Part shown: positions 16,824-24,740 of the stretch, one piece after another
Numbering within the stretch: the stretch's first letter is position 1
How the letters are laid out: every line of letters begins with the position of its first letter
Source: Micromonospora sp. WMMD1102
Lineage (GTDB): Bacteria; Actinomycetota; Actinomycetes; Mycobacteriales; Micromonosporaceae
Assembly (NCBI RefSeq): GCF_029626265.1
Contig: NZ_JARUBN010000002.1
Location: forward strand, 1 to 64,000
Direction of reading: 5' to 3'
Length of the DNA stretch: 64,000 nt
Notes under the pieces: model-generated
The model's input: the letters and a program-made list of their open reading frames with translations, nothing else
Told to the model about the DNA's origin: nothing
The model's database searches: none
Position numbers and translations under genes: made by a program

Positions 16824-17190
16824 CACCCGCAACGACGCCCGACTGTGGGCTCTGCTCGCCGATCTGTTTCGCCAGGCCGGCACTCAGTACCCGGACGATG
16901 CGCAACGCTACGCCCGTACTGCCGTCGCGATCGTTCGCCGCGAGCGCGCGACCGGCAACGCCCGGACGTGGGCACCCGGTGAGGCAATTCCGTACGACGT
17001 GGCCAAGGTGTACGACCTTGACGGCTGCGTGTGGGATCGCCAGTCGACGGATCCCGAGAGCACGATGCGGGACGCATGGAGGATGCGCGGCTTCGATCCG
17101 GGTGAGCACGAGCCGTCGTGCGGCGGAGTGCATCTCACGCCGTACCTGCTTGATGCGTGGGGGCCGCTGACGGAGGTGCGTCGTGGCTGA
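16816..17190 (+). CDS. Hypothetical phage protein
   Basis: 124 residues from the GTG at 16816. Soluble, with an N-terminal helical region (LWALLADLFRQAG, YARTAVAIVRRER) and a C-terminal half with Trp, Cys and His residues. No family recognised. Overlaps both neighbours by eight bases. Confidence 0.55.
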   Translation: MASTRNDARLWALLADLFRQAGTQYPDDAQRYARTAVAIVRRERATGNARTWAPGEAIPYDVAKVYDLDGCVWDRQSTDPESTMRDAWRMRGFDPGEHEPSCGGVHLTPYLLDAWGPLTEVRRG

Positions 17191-17431
17191 TCCCGACGGC
17201 ATGCACTGCGAGCTGATCACCGACGAGGCCGGGAAGGTTATCGCCCGCGCCCGGGTGTCTGCCGACATCGGCGAGGAAGGCCGGGCGGCTCTGCGGGAGC
17301 TGATCGCCGCCGCCTGCCGGTTGGATGACGAGCGGTTGGCGGCCGATCCGGAGCGGGCGGAGCTGCGGCGCAGGTCGGCGGAGCGGATCGCGGAACGGAA
17401 TCGGCGTTGGCGGGGTGAGGACCGTGGTTGA
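17183..17431 (+). CDS. Small hypothetical phage protein
   Basis: 82 residues, GTG start. A short N-terminal beta part (CELITDEAGKVIARARVS) leads into a long charged helix (ERAELRRRSAERIAERNRRW). No family recognised. Confidence 0.55.
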   Translation: MADPDGMHCELITDEAGKVIARARVSADIGEEGRAALRELIAAACRLDDERLAADPERAELRRRSAERIAERNRRWRGEDRG

Positions 17432-17684
17432 GCCTCGCCTACCCGGGCCGATGACACCCGAGCGCGCAGACCTGTTGGCGCAGCGGTGGCGGTGGGGCTT
17501 GTACACGTGCCTCACCGTCGACTTGGCCCTGTACTTCCTCAACATGCCGCCGGTGGTGCTGGCTGTGCCGCTACTCGGTGCCCTGTGGTGTATCGAGTCT
17601 CGGGCTGAGTGCCGGGGTTGGCGTGACGGCTACCGGGCAGGCCGGGCCGAGGAGTTGCGGCGCCATGCGGGTGGTTTTCGGTGA
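17424..17684 (+). CDS. Small membrane protein, one or two spans
   Basis: 86 residues from the GTG at 17424. A hydrophobic region of about 38 residues (YTCLTVDLALYFLNMPPVVL, then AVPLLGALWCI) is long enough for two closely spaced spans. A charged C-terminal helix follows. No family recognised. Confidence 0.5.
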   Translation: MVEPRLPGPMTPERADLLAQRWRWGLYTCLTVDLALYFLNMPPVVLAVPLLGALWCIESRAECRGWRDGYRAGRAEELRRHAGGFR

Positions 17685-17866
17685 CCGAGACGCGCGCCTA
17701 TCTGCTGGTCGGGGTGGTGTTCCTCGCCGCCGGTGCCGTCCTGGCCGGGTTGGTGTCGCCGTTGGAGTGGTTGGGGCTGACGGGCGCTGGGGCCGGGTTG
17801 GCGTCTGTGGTGTTCGGCCTGGTTGAGGTGTGGGACCGGTGGCGGGCGTCAGGTGATCCCCGATGA
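17681..17866 (+). CDS. Small two-span membrane protein
   Basis: 61 residues, GTG start overlapping the previous stop. Two hydrophobic segments (AYLLVGVVFLAAGAVLAGLV and LGLTGAGAGLASVVFGLV) account for most of the protein. No family recognised. It is the last gene of the membrane-protein group and faces the Phd-like gene. Confidence 0.55.
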   Translation: MTETRAYLLVGVVFLAAGAVLAGLVSPLEWLGLTGAGAGLASVVFGLVEVWDRWRASGDPR

Positions 17867-17871
17867 GGCGG

Positions 17872-18105
17872 TCAGGCAGGCTCGTCTTCGACCTCAACGC
17901 CAAGGTGCTCGGCCAGAATCTCCGCCGCCCTGTCGGCGCCACCTGCTCGGCGGATGAGCCTGCCCAGCTCGATCGGCACGACCGCCGCCGCCGGCTTGTC
18001 GCGGTTGGTGAGGAAGACGGTCCAGCGCAGAAGCCGAACGCGGTTGATCACTTCGGTGATGTTCGCGCGGGCCTCGGAGACGGGCACGTCGTCCTGGATG
18101 TTCAT
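17872..18105 (-). CDS. Phd/YefM-family antitoxin-like protein
   Basis: 77 residues from the ATG at 18105. VSEARANITEVINRVRLLRW followed by VFLTNRDKPAAAVVPIELG matches the N-terminal DNA-binding fold of Phd/YefM antitoxins. The C-terminal helix, which would hold a toxin, is short and acidic. No toxin gene is adjacent: a plus-strand membrane-protein gene ends six bases away and an antirepressor lies on the other side. It may act as a stand-alone repressor of the divergent gene at 18218. Confidence 0.7.
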   Translation of the reverse strand: MNIQDDVPVSEARANITEVINRVRLLRWTVFLTNRDKPAAAVVPIELGRLIRRAGGADRAAEILAEHLGVEVEDEPA

Positions 18106-18130
18106 GACGAGAACTTTAGCTTGCCGACTA

Positions 18131-18188
18131 CTTGTACAATTAGTCTCGACGTACATAGGATCGAAGTCTAAGGCACGGCGTCTTGTAC
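18131..18188. promoter_or_regulatory. Divergent promoter/operator between Phd-like and antirepressor genes
   Basis: The palindrome TTGTACAA lies at 18132-18139. Its half CTTGTAC (18131-18137) recurs at 18182-18188, 51 bases on. TTGTAC (18132-18137) and TAGGAT (18156-18161), 18 bases apart, resemble a promoter for the antirepressor, so a protein bound at the palindrome would cover the -35 box. Confidence 0.45.
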
Positions 18189-18217
18189 GTCACCTTGTGA
18201 TCTAGCGAAGGACTGAT

Positions 18218-19072
18218 GTGACACTCCCCGACGGCACCCCCGCAGCGGCGATCGTCCGCATCCCGTTCCATGGGACCGAGATCCACACCACACTCGTTGA
18301 CGGCGAGCCGCACGTGGTGCTCCGCCCGACGCTCGAAGCCATGGGGTTGGACTATTCGGCCCAACTCAAGAAGCTCAAGGGCAAGTCATGGGCAACCGTG
18401 GCAGAGACTGCCACGGTTGCCGAGGACGGCAAGGTCCGCGACATGGCCACGATCAACCTCGATGCCTGGGCGATGCTGCTGGCCAACATCGACGAGAACC
18501 GTGTTGCCCTCGCCATCAAGCCCCTGGTGATCGAGTACCAGAAGGAAAGCGCGAAAGCGCTCCGTGATTTTTGGACCAAGGGCGGCGCCATCAATCCGGG
18601 CGCTACTGACGACCAGCTCGCCGCGATGCAGGAAGAAATTCGCGCCGAGATGCGTGAACGGCGCATGCTGTCGATCGCTCACGGCCGCGTCTCCCTCTTG
18701 TCCGCCATGAACGGCGTCGATGAGGAGTGGCGCAACGGCCAGTACAAGCACCTGTACGCCGTTGTCACCGGCACCAAGCCGGACATCGCACCCGGCGACC
18801 GACTGCTCATGGCCGATCCGTACCTGACCGAGCGCGGGGTGGCCAAGGCCGACCTCGCCTCGATCAGGTCCACGTTCGGCAAGCGCCTCAAGGCTGCCTA
18901 CGTGCTGGCCTACGGCGAGGAGCCCGGCGAGGTTCCGGCGCAGATCAACGGCCGTGAGCGGATGGTCAAGGCGTACTACGAGCGGCATCGCCACCTGTTC
19001 GATGAGGTGTTCGCCCGCTATTACTCCCACCTCGCTGGCCCGGCTCAGCTTGAGCTTGGCGGTGCGGCGTGA
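18218..19072 (+). CDS. P22-type phage antirepressor
   Basis: 284 residues, GTG start with GAAGGA upstream. The N-terminal ~110 residues (VLRPTLEAMGLDYSAQLKKL, then LDAWAMLLANIDENRV) match the P22 antirepressor N-terminal domain. The rest is helical and contains YERHRHLFDEVFARYY near the end. It faces the Phd-like gene across a candidate operator, the same layout as the left immunity region. With the DinD/KilAC protein at 8041 the phage has two unrelated antirepressors. Confidence 0.82.
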   Translation: MTLPDGTPAAAIVRIPFHGTEIHTTLVDGEPHVVLRPTLEAMGLDYSAQLKKLKGKSWATVAETATVAEDGKVRDMATINLDAWAMLLANIDENRVALAIKPLVIEYQKESAKALRDFWTKGGAINPGATDDQLAAMQEEIRAEMRERRMLSIAHGRVSLLSAMNGVDEEWRNGQYKHLYAVVTGTKPDIAPGDRLLMADPYLTERGVAKADLASIRSTFGKRLKAAYVLAYGEEPGEVPAQINGRERMVKAYYERHRHLFDEVFARYYSHLAGPAQLELGGAA

Positions 19073-19341
19073 ACCTCGAACGCTACGTGAAGGTCATCAA
19101 CGGTGAGGAGTGCTTGTCGGCTGAGGCCGTTGGCATCCTGGCCGGTCTGACCGCCGAGGAGATCCGCGCCGAGGCAGCGATCCAGGAAGCGGTTACGCCG
19201 GGCCGGTTCGTCGTGCCGAAGTCGTGGCGGCGGGGCGCCAAGGAGCAGATGGCCAAGTACGGGACCCGCAATCCCGCCGAAATCCTCGTTCGCGTGTTGG
19301 CCGAGCGAGGCGAACTCGACCTCCCCACCGAACGGAGCTGA
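19069..19341 (+). CDS. Hypothetical phage protein
   Basis: 90 residues, GTG start overlapping the antirepressor stop. The middle part (LSAEAVGILAGLTAEEIRAE, then VVPKSWRRGAKEQ) reads like a small excisionase-like or HTH fold, but the match is weak. It may be a DNA-binding partner of the antirepressor. Confidence 0.5.
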   Translation: MNLERYVKVINGEECLSAEAVGILAGLTAEEIRAEAAIQEAVTPGRFVVPKSWRRGAKEQMAKYGTRNPAEILVRVLAERGELDLPTERS

Positions 19342-19347
19342 TCAACC

Positions 19348-19737
19348 ATGTCCGATACCGACCTGACCGCGCAGGACATCGTCTGCGCGGCACCCCGCAA
19401 CGGAACCCGGACCACCGTCTGCACCCTGCCGCCGAACCACGATGACGACCACCGGTCGACGGACGGTCAGACGTGGTTCAACCACGGACCGGTGCAGACG
19501 TACGAGATCACCTGGATGTCTGGTCACGTCGAGACGGTGCCCGCCCATCAGGTGTCCTTCCCGCACGCCGGGATGCTCGCGGCTGCTGCCTTTTCGGGGC
19601 ACGTGCCTGCGGATGGTGGCGCACCGCGTGTCCAGATCCATGCCGAGATCGACGGCCAGTGGTGGTTGATGTTGTCGGCTCGGGAAGAGGACATCCGGAC
19701 GATGCGGAACGTCACCGGCGGGGAGCGACTGCCGTGA
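19348..19737 (+). CDS. Hypothetical phage protein
   Basis: 129 residues, ATG start. Mixed beta-strand sequence with several His residues and a conserved-looking WMSGHVETVPAHQVSF segment. No family recognised. Its end overlaps the following GTG. Confidence 0.55.
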   Translation: MSDTDLTAQDIVCAAPRNGTRTTVCTLPPNHDDDHRSTDGQTWFNHGPVQTYEITWMSGHVETVPAHQVSFPHAGMLAAAAFSGHVPADGGAPRVQIHAEIDGQWWLMLSAREEDIRTMRNVTGGERLP

Positions 19738-19970
19738 CCGCCCTGCCGAACTCTGCCACCGTCGACTGCTGGCGCTGCGGCGACACCCCTGCCGCCGGCA
19801 CCTGCTGCTCGTCGCACGACAAGCTGCTGTGTCACCGCTGCTACCGGCTGACTCACTTCGTCGAGCGGTGCACCGACAGTTGCCGGGAGTGTGCGGCTGA
19901 GGGTTTGCCGTTGGTGCTCACCCCGGCGGTGGTCGCCGCGACGATCGGCCGGAAGTCGGTGACGTCGTGA
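19734..19970 (+). CDS. Small zinc-binding phage protein
   Basis: 78 residues from the GTG at 19734. Four Cys pairs or near-pairs (CWRCGD, CCSSHDKLLCHRC, CTDSCREC) suggest two zinc sites. No named family recognised. Coupled to both neighbours by GTGA overlaps. Confidence 0.5.
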   Translation: MTALPNSATVDCWRCGDTPAAGTCCSSHDKLLCHRCYRLTHFVERCTDSCRECAAEGLPLVLTPAVVAATIGRKSVTS

Positions 19971-20134
19971 CCATCCAGCATCTGTGCATCGAGTACCGGT
20001 GCGACGAGGCGCAGGCGTACGGCGCCGAGGGAGGTCGGTGTGACTGCCCGTGCCATGACATGACTGAGGTCGAGGTTGCTGCGTTTGTGAAGGCACTTCG
20101 GGCACCGATTCCGACGCCGGAGGTGGCGCGATGA
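19967..20134 (+). CDS. Small Cys-rich phage protein
   Basis: 55 residues, GTG start overlapping the previous stop and a stop overlapping the next ATG (ATGA). The middle has CDCPCHD, a likely metal site with an earlier Cys (IEYRCDE). No family recognised. The double coupling argues that it is translated. Confidence 0.5.
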   Translation: MTIQHLCIEYRCDEAQAYGAEGGRCDCPCHDMTEVEVAAFVKALRAPIPTPEVAR

Positions 20135-20436
20135 CGGGCCCACTGGACCTCGACGAGATCCGCGATCTGACCGAACTGCACGCGCGACTCGCCCAGATCG
20201 TCGACAAGGGCACCCGTGGCGCGCTCGCCCGGGACGACTACGTGGCGAACGCGCATCGGCTGGCCGCACTGGTGCCCGCACTGATCGCCGAGGTTGAGCG
20301 CCTGCGGCCGGTGGTCGAGGCCGCACGTCGGGTGGTCTACCCCGGCGGTGTGGACGAGTTCAACGGGCTTGTCGCCGCTGTCAGCGCGTTCAACGCGGAT
20401 TCTTCGGCAGTTCCGGGACCGGAGGTGCCGTGGTGA
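20131..20436 (+). CDS. Hypothetical phage protein
   Basis: 101 residues, ATGA start. The sequence is helical (LTELHARLAQIVDKG, ALVPALIAEVERLRPVVEAA), typical of small ead/Ea22-like phage early proteins, but no firm family match. Coupled to its neighbours. Confidence 0.55.
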   Translation: MTGPLDLDEIRDLTELHARLAQIVDKGTRGALARDDYVANAHRLAALVPALIAEVERLRPVVEAARRVVYPGGVDEFNGLVAAVSAFNADSSAVPGPEVPW

Positions 20437-21119
20437 CCGCGACTCTTCCGCCGCGCGCGCTGGCTGACCCGGACGCCGTCAACCGCCCGGATGCCGAGTA
20501 CCGGCGGACCCGCGCCTACTACATGGCCGCAGACGCAGTGAAGTGCCCCACCTGTAGGGCCGGATTCGGAAGCGCCTGCAAGTCAACCGGCGGCGGCAAC
20601 TCCGCCTTCGCCCCCACCCACAAGGCCCGTACCGCCCGGATCGCCGGCTGGACCGACGAGCAGCGCCACAAGTTCGGCGACGCGGTGTGGCGCTACCAGC
20701 GGCCGTCGTGGAACGCCCCGTCGATGCCCGTCGAGGAGATCGAGCGGTTCGCTGCCGAGGCGGAAGCCGCCGCCGCGCCGATCCCGGTCAAGGTAGAGAA
20801 GCGGCTGACTCCGAAGGGTGTCCGGCTGTCCGAGTTGCAGGCCGAGGAGATCGAGCGGGCGGCGCACGGCGGCGGGAAGACGTCGGCGTCGACCGCGCAT
20901 TTCCACGGCGACCACCAACACCGGCAGACGATCAACGCCCTGCGGGACAAGGGCATCCTCGCCGAGGGTTCGGTGTCCGGTGACGGCTACGCCCGCGAGT
21001 ACACGCTGACCTTGTTCGGATGGCGGGTGTACCGGCAGCACCGGCTGATCATCCGCCGTCTGTCGGATGCGCAGATCGACGCGTTCATGGCCGAGCAGGG
21101 CTGCGAGGTGTCGGCGTGA
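20433..21119 (+). CDS. Zinc-finger and winged-helix phage DNA-binding protein
   Basis: About 228 residues; GTG at 20430 or 20433 (the latter gives the usual GTGA overlap). The N-terminal zinc element CPTCRAGFGSAC followed by a THKAR box is the actinophage zinc-finger type with a CxxC/C/H ligand set. The C-terminal 100 residues (QTINALRDKGILAEG, then REYTLTLFGWRVYR) read as a winged helix. Probably a DNA-binding regulator. Confidence 0.6.
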   Translation: MTATLPPRALADPDAVNRPDAEYRRTRAYYMAADAVKCPTCRAGFGSACKSTGGGNSAFAPTHKARTARIAGWTDEQRHKFGDAVWRYQRPSWNAPSMPVEEIERFAAEAEAAAAPIPVKVEKRLTPKGVRLSELQAEEIERAAHGGGKTSASTAHFHGDHQHRQTINALRDKGILAEGSVSGDGYAREYTLTLFGWRVYRQHRLIIRRLSDAQIDAFMAEQGCEVSA

Positions 21120-21232
21120 TCGGCGATGGCTGGAAGTTGGCGCTTGCTCTGGCCGCGATCCTGTCGGCGGTCGCGCTGCCGTTCCTGTTCGGTTGGCTGG
21201 CGTCCCGGGATGGCCGGGGTGATCGGCCGTGA
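21116..21232 (+). CDS. Very small membrane protein
   Basis: 38 residues, GTG start overlapping the previous stop, stop overlapping the next GTG. One membrane span (LALALAAILSAVALPFLFGW) fills half the protein, with a charged tail (SRDGRGDRP). No family recognised. Confidence 0.5.
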   Translation: MIGDGWKLALALAAILSAVALPFLFGWLASRDGRGDRP

Positions 21233-21444
21233 CCGTGCTGGACCTCGGCTCTCTCCCGACTGTTGCCCTGTCTCCGCTACCGACTGACCTGCAAGGCGCG
21301 GTGGTTTCGCTTCCGTTTCACGCCGTGTGCCCGTGGTGCGGGGTGCGTCCGGCCGGGCTGCTGGCGGGGCACTGCGGCGACCCGGTGTGCCGAACCGCCT
21401 ACCTCGACGCCGACCGCGAGTTTGAGAGGGCAGCCGACCAGTGA
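21229..21444 (+). CDS. Small zinc-ribbon phage protein
   Basis: 71 residues, GTGA overlaps at both ends. The C-terminal half carries CPWCGVRP and, 15 residues on, HCGDPVC, a typical zinc-ribbon pair. No function known. Confidence 0.5.
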   Translation: MTVLDLGSLPTVALSPLPTDLQGAVVSLPFHAVCPWCGVRPAGLLAGHCGDPVCRTAYLDADREFERAADQ

Positions 21445-22448
21445 CGCAGACACTCGCCCGACCGGTGCCGCTGCTGGCGCCCGACGCCAGCCACGAAGCG
21501 TGGCTTGCCGCGCGCCGTAGCGGCATCGGCGGGTCCGATGTCGCCGCTGTCATCGGCATCAGTAAGTACGCCGGTCCAACCCGGGTCTATTACGAGAAGC
21601 TTGGCGTTCTCGGTGACGAAGACAACGAGTCGATGGAGTGGGGCCGTCGTCTCGAAGATGCCGTGCGGCAGAAGTTCGCCGACGAGCATCCAGAGTTCTA
21701 CATCACCAAGGGCCCCGGACTGGTCGCCCACCCGGAGCGTCGCTGGCAGTTGGCCACCATTGACGGTCTCGCCGCCGAATGCCCGGACGGTGATCCGGTT
21801 GCGATCGTTGAGCTGAAGACCGGCAAGGCCGGCGCCGACGACTGGGGCGACCAACTCACCGACGAAGTTCCCCTCCCGTACGTCTGCCAGGTCACCTGGT
21901 ATCTCGACGTGTACGGGCTGACCACCGGCTACCTTGCCGTGCTCCTCGACGGGCGGGACTACCGCGAATACCTCATCGAGTACGACGTCGAACTCGCGTC
22001 GAAACTTCGTGGCCACTGCTCGGCGTTTTGGCACGGCAACGTCCTCGCTTCTGTGCCACCGGACCCGGACGGGCTGGAATCGACCACGGATGTCCTGGCC
22101 AGCCAGCACAACCCGAAGGCGAAGACCAAGGGCGACCTGGACCCGAACGTGGTCGGGTGGGCGCAGATCTACGGCAACGCCCACCAAGACGAGCTGGCCG
22201 CGCAGGAGCGGAAGCGGGAGGCCGGCAACCACATCCGTGCCGCGTTTCTCGCCGCCGGGTCGCCGCACTACGGCTACGTCGGCGACCGGAAGATCGCCTC
22301 TTTCTCGAAGTCGACCGGCGGCACCGTTGCCGAGTTCGACGAGGAGCGCTTTGCCGCCGAGCAACCGGACCTCTACGCCAAGTACCTGACGACCAGGGTT
22401 GTCGACCCGGTACGTCGCCTGACCGTATCGAAGGAGTTCACCTCATGA
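21441..22448 (+). CDS. YqaJ-type viral recombinase (exonuclease)
   Basis: 335 residues. A lambda-exonuclease-fold nuclease that resects DNA ends for single-strand annealing. Landmarks are RRSGIGGSDVAAVIG near residues 30-44, the Asp in LATIDGLAAE, the ExK catalytic pair in IVELKTGK, and YVCQVTWYLDV with the conserved Gln. It is followed after a 4-base overlap by recT, the partner annealase. Confidence 0.92.
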   Translation: MTQTLARPVPLLAPDASHEAWLAARRSGIGGSDVAAVIGISKYAGPTRVYYEKLGVLGDEDNESMEWGRRLEDAVRQKFADEHPEFYITKGPGLVAHPERRWQLATIDGLAAECPDGDPVAIVELKTGKAGADDWGDQLTDEVPLPYVCQVTWYLDVYGLTTGYLAVLLDGRDYREYLIEYDVELASKLRGHCSAFWHGNVLASVPPDPDGLESTTDVLASQHNPKAKTKGDLDPNVVGWAQIYGNAHQDELAAQERKREAGNHIRAAFLAAGSPHYGYVGDRKIASFSKSTGGTVAEFDEERFAAEQPDLYAKYLTTRVVDPVRRLTVSKEFTS

Positions 22449-23290
22449 CGACTCGCACCGAACAGCTTCGCAACGCCATCCCCGAGGCACCTACCTCTCC
22501 CGCGCCCAATGGTGCCAGCAAGGCGCTCACCAAGAAGCCCGACCCGGCCCGGGACCTGCTCGCCTCTATGGAGAGCGAGTTCGCTGCCTGTCTGCCGAAG
22601 ATGCTGCCGCCGGACCTGTTCATGCGGGTCGCGCTGACCGGCTTCCGGAAGACGCCGGAGTTGCTGGAATGCACCCGTAAGTCACTGCTCGGCGCCCTAT
22701 TGGAGACTGCCCGCCTCGGGTTGGAGCCCTGCACCGAGCAGGCGTACCTCATCCCCTACAAGGCGGAATGCACGCTGGTCATCGGCTACCAGGGCTTCGT
22801 GCAGTTGATGTACCGCACTGGCCAGGTCGAGCAGGTCGAAGCCGAAATGATCTACGAGGCGGACGACTGGGAGGACTCGCGCGGCGACGGCGGCCGGTTC
22901 TTCCACAAGCCGAACTGGCTCGCCGAGGACCGTGGCCGACCGATCCTCGCCTACTCGTACGCCAAGCTGCTGACCGGCGGCCGAACCAAGGTGGAGATTT
23001 GCACCCGGCAGCGGGCCGAGTACATCAAGAACCAGTACGCCAAGTCGAACAAGTCGCCATGGAAGACCGGCAGCTTCGACGCGATGTGGCAGAAGACGCC
23101 GGTCCGGCAGTTGCAAAAGTGGGCACCGAAGTCCGCTGAGATGCGGCGGGCGCTGATCGTGGACGGGGCGACGTTCGACAACACGGGTGAGCCGGACGTG
23201 GACCCGAACGTCATCCAAGGCGAGTTCGTGGAACAGACAGCAGCCCCGGACGTGGCCCAGCCGTCCGACGCGCCCGGGGCTGGACAGTGA
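22445..23290 (+). CDS. recT: RecT-family single-strand annealing protein
   Basis: 281 residues from the ATG at 22445. The family core runs from about residue 60 (LLGALLETARLGLEPCTEQA, then LVIGYQGFVQLMYRTGQVE) to about residue 230 (FDAMWQKTPVRQLQKWAP). RecT coats single-stranded DNA and anneals complements. It pairs with the YqaJ exonuclease upstream. The C-terminal 40 residues are acidic and disordered. Confidence 0.92.
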   Translation: MTTRTEQLRNAIPEAPTSPAPNGASKALTKKPDPARDLLASMESEFAACLPKMLPPDLFMRVALTGFRKTPELLECTRKSLLGALLETARLGLEPCTEQAYLIPYKAECTLVIGYQGFVQLMYRTGQVEQVEAEMIYEADDWEDSRGDGGRFFHKPNWLAEDRGRPILAYSYAKLLTGGRTKVEICTRQRAEYIKNQYAKSNKSPWKTGSFDAMWQKTPVRQLQKWAPKSAEMRRALIVDGATFDNTGEPDVDPNVIQGEFVEQTAAPDVAQPSDAPGAGQ

Positions 23291-23502
23291 CCGACGACGG
23301 CGTGGTTGACGCCACGATCTATGCCGACGACGGTCTGACCGTCCGGGACGAGCGCGGCGCTTCGCTGGTCGTCGAGCGGTGGGATGACGGCAGCATCGCC
23401 GCCTGGATCGCCCCGCCCGGCGACAACGACGGCCCGTCGGTCCAGCTCAGCGCCGACGACCGGCGCCGCGTCGCCGCCTACCTGCTGGACGGATTGCCGT
23501 GA
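23287..23502 (+). CDS. Small acidic phage protein
   Basis: 71 residues, GTG start overlapping recT. Acidic and beta-rich (ASLVVERWDDGSIAAWIAPP) with a helical end (ADDRRRVAAYLLDGLP). Resembles small actinophage proteins of unknown role; no named family. Confidence 0.55.
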   Translation: MTDDGVVDATIYADDGLTVRDERGASLVVERWDDGSIAAWIAPPGDNDGPSVQLSADDRRRVAAYLLDGLP

Positions 23503-23990
23503 CCGTCCCGTGGGAGAACGCCCAGTTCGAGCCGTGGACGCCGGTCGACGCCGAAAACGCCCTTCGCTGGGTGCTGCGCGCCATGCACGAGGCATCTCAG
23601 GGTCTTCGGATGCTCCGCGACGAGGAGGTGGCGGCAAAGCACACCTTCGAGGCGGCAAGGCGGCGTGCGTTCTTCGCCGACGACCGTCCAAAGCCAACCC
23701 GGGGCGGTCACACGGTCGCGGACCGGGACGCGTACATCGAGCGGGAGACGGCGCCGGAACGTGAGGCGTACGAGTTGGCGACGACGGCGAAGGAAGCCGC
23801 TCAGGATCATTTGCGGACGTTGAACTCGCAGTCGGTGTTGGCGGAGCAGGTGGCCCGGTTCGGCGAGGTCCGGGATGTCGCCCCACTGCCTGCGGGAGAT
23901 CACACCCGGATCGGTCCGTTCACCGAGCTGGCGATGCACTACCCGGGTCTTCCGGTGACTCCGGTCGTGGTGGACGGGGCGTGGGACTGA
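23499..23990 (+). CDS. Helical hypothetical phage protein
   Basis: 163 residues. Two long helices (RWVLRAMHEASQGLRMLRDE and AYELATTAKEAAQDHLRTL) are separated by a charged loop. The layout suggests a coiled hairpin. No family recognised. TGATG overlap with the next gene. Confidence 0.55.
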   Translation: MTVPWENAQFEPWTPVDAENALRWVLRAMHEASQGLRMLRDEEVAAKHTFEAARRRAFFADDRPKPTRGGHTVADRDAYIERETAPEREAYELATTAKEAAQDHLRTLNSQSVLAEQVARFGEVRDVAPLPAGDHTRIGPFTELAMHYPGLPVTPVVVDGAWD

Positions 23991-24400
23991 TGTACGGCGA
24001 ACTTCCTGACGGCGTCAGCGCACCGCACGTCGGCGATGAAGTCCTCATCCGGGGCAAGGTCGTCCGCTGGGTCCCGACAGTTGGTGCCGTTGTCGAACTG
24101 TTCTCGAAGACCGACCAGTACGAGGTGTGGATCCGGCCTGACCGGATTGCCGAGGTCATCGTTCCGAACGTGCCGGACGAGCCCGCTGACGGGACGTGGC
24201 TCCTCGGTGAAGACCCACACGTTCGCAACGCTCGGGTCTTCCAGCGTGACGATGCCGAAGGGCACTGCGACCGGCCGGAGCGACGCCATGACCGGCACTG
24301 GTGGGACGTCGTCGCCGAGGAGTGGATTGATTGGCCTGAGGCGGTACGTCGGGGCGCGGATCCTGCACGACGGGTGCGGGAGGTGACCGATGCCGGCTGA
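23990..24400 (+). CDS. Hypothetical phage protein
   Basis: 136 residues from the ATG at 23990. The N-terminal half is beta-rich and reads like an SH3-like or KOW-type barrel (GDEVLIRGKVVRWVPTVGAV, then YEVWIRPDRIAEVIVP). The second half is charged with several Trp residues. No named family. Confidence 0.55.
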   Translation: MYGELPDGVSAPHVGDEVLIRGKVVRWVPTVGAVVELFSKTDQYEVWIRPDRIAEVIVPNVPDEPADGTWLLGEDPHVRNARVFQRDDAEGHCDRPERRHDRHWWDVVAEEWIDWPEAVRRGADPARRVREVTDAG

Positions 24401-24740
24401 TCTTCTCGACCGGCCGCCGGTCACAACCGTGGCCGCCGCCGACCGGATCCTGATCCGGCATGTTCTGTACCGGGCCCACCGGGACGGTTGGGTCATCCGC
24501 TGGTCCGACAAGCGCCGCGACGGCTTGTGGTCGTGGTGCTCCGTCGACTGGCCCCGGTTCGCCCGCCCTCCAGCGAAGGCGCAGCGGGTCACCTGGGACG
24601 GGCGGACTCTCGCCGTTCAGCGGGTGTCGGACGATCCGGTCGGCTGGGACACGGTGCTGTGGGGGCGGCCAAGGTCGGTACGTCAGGCGGTGTGGATGTT
24701 GGTTGCCGCTGGGGTGCTACCCGAGGCGGTGACCCGATGA
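24390..24740 (+). CDS. Hypothetical phage protein
   Basis: 116 residues, overlapping the previous gene by 11 bases. Mixed composition, rich in Arg and Trp (HRDGWVIRWSDKRRDGLWSW). No family recognised. ATGA overlap with the ASCH gene. Confidence 0.55.
   Translation: MPADLLDRPPVTTVAAADRILIRHVLYRAHRDGWVIRWSDKRRDGLWSWCSVDWPRFARPPAKAQRVTWDGRTLAVQRVSDDPVGWDTVLWGRPRSVRQAVWMLVAAGVLPEAVTR

Noticed and set aside
17872..18105. Complete toxin-antitoxin pair
   Set aside because: No toxin-like gene lies beside the Phd-like gene; its neighbours are a two-span membrane protein and an antirepressor.
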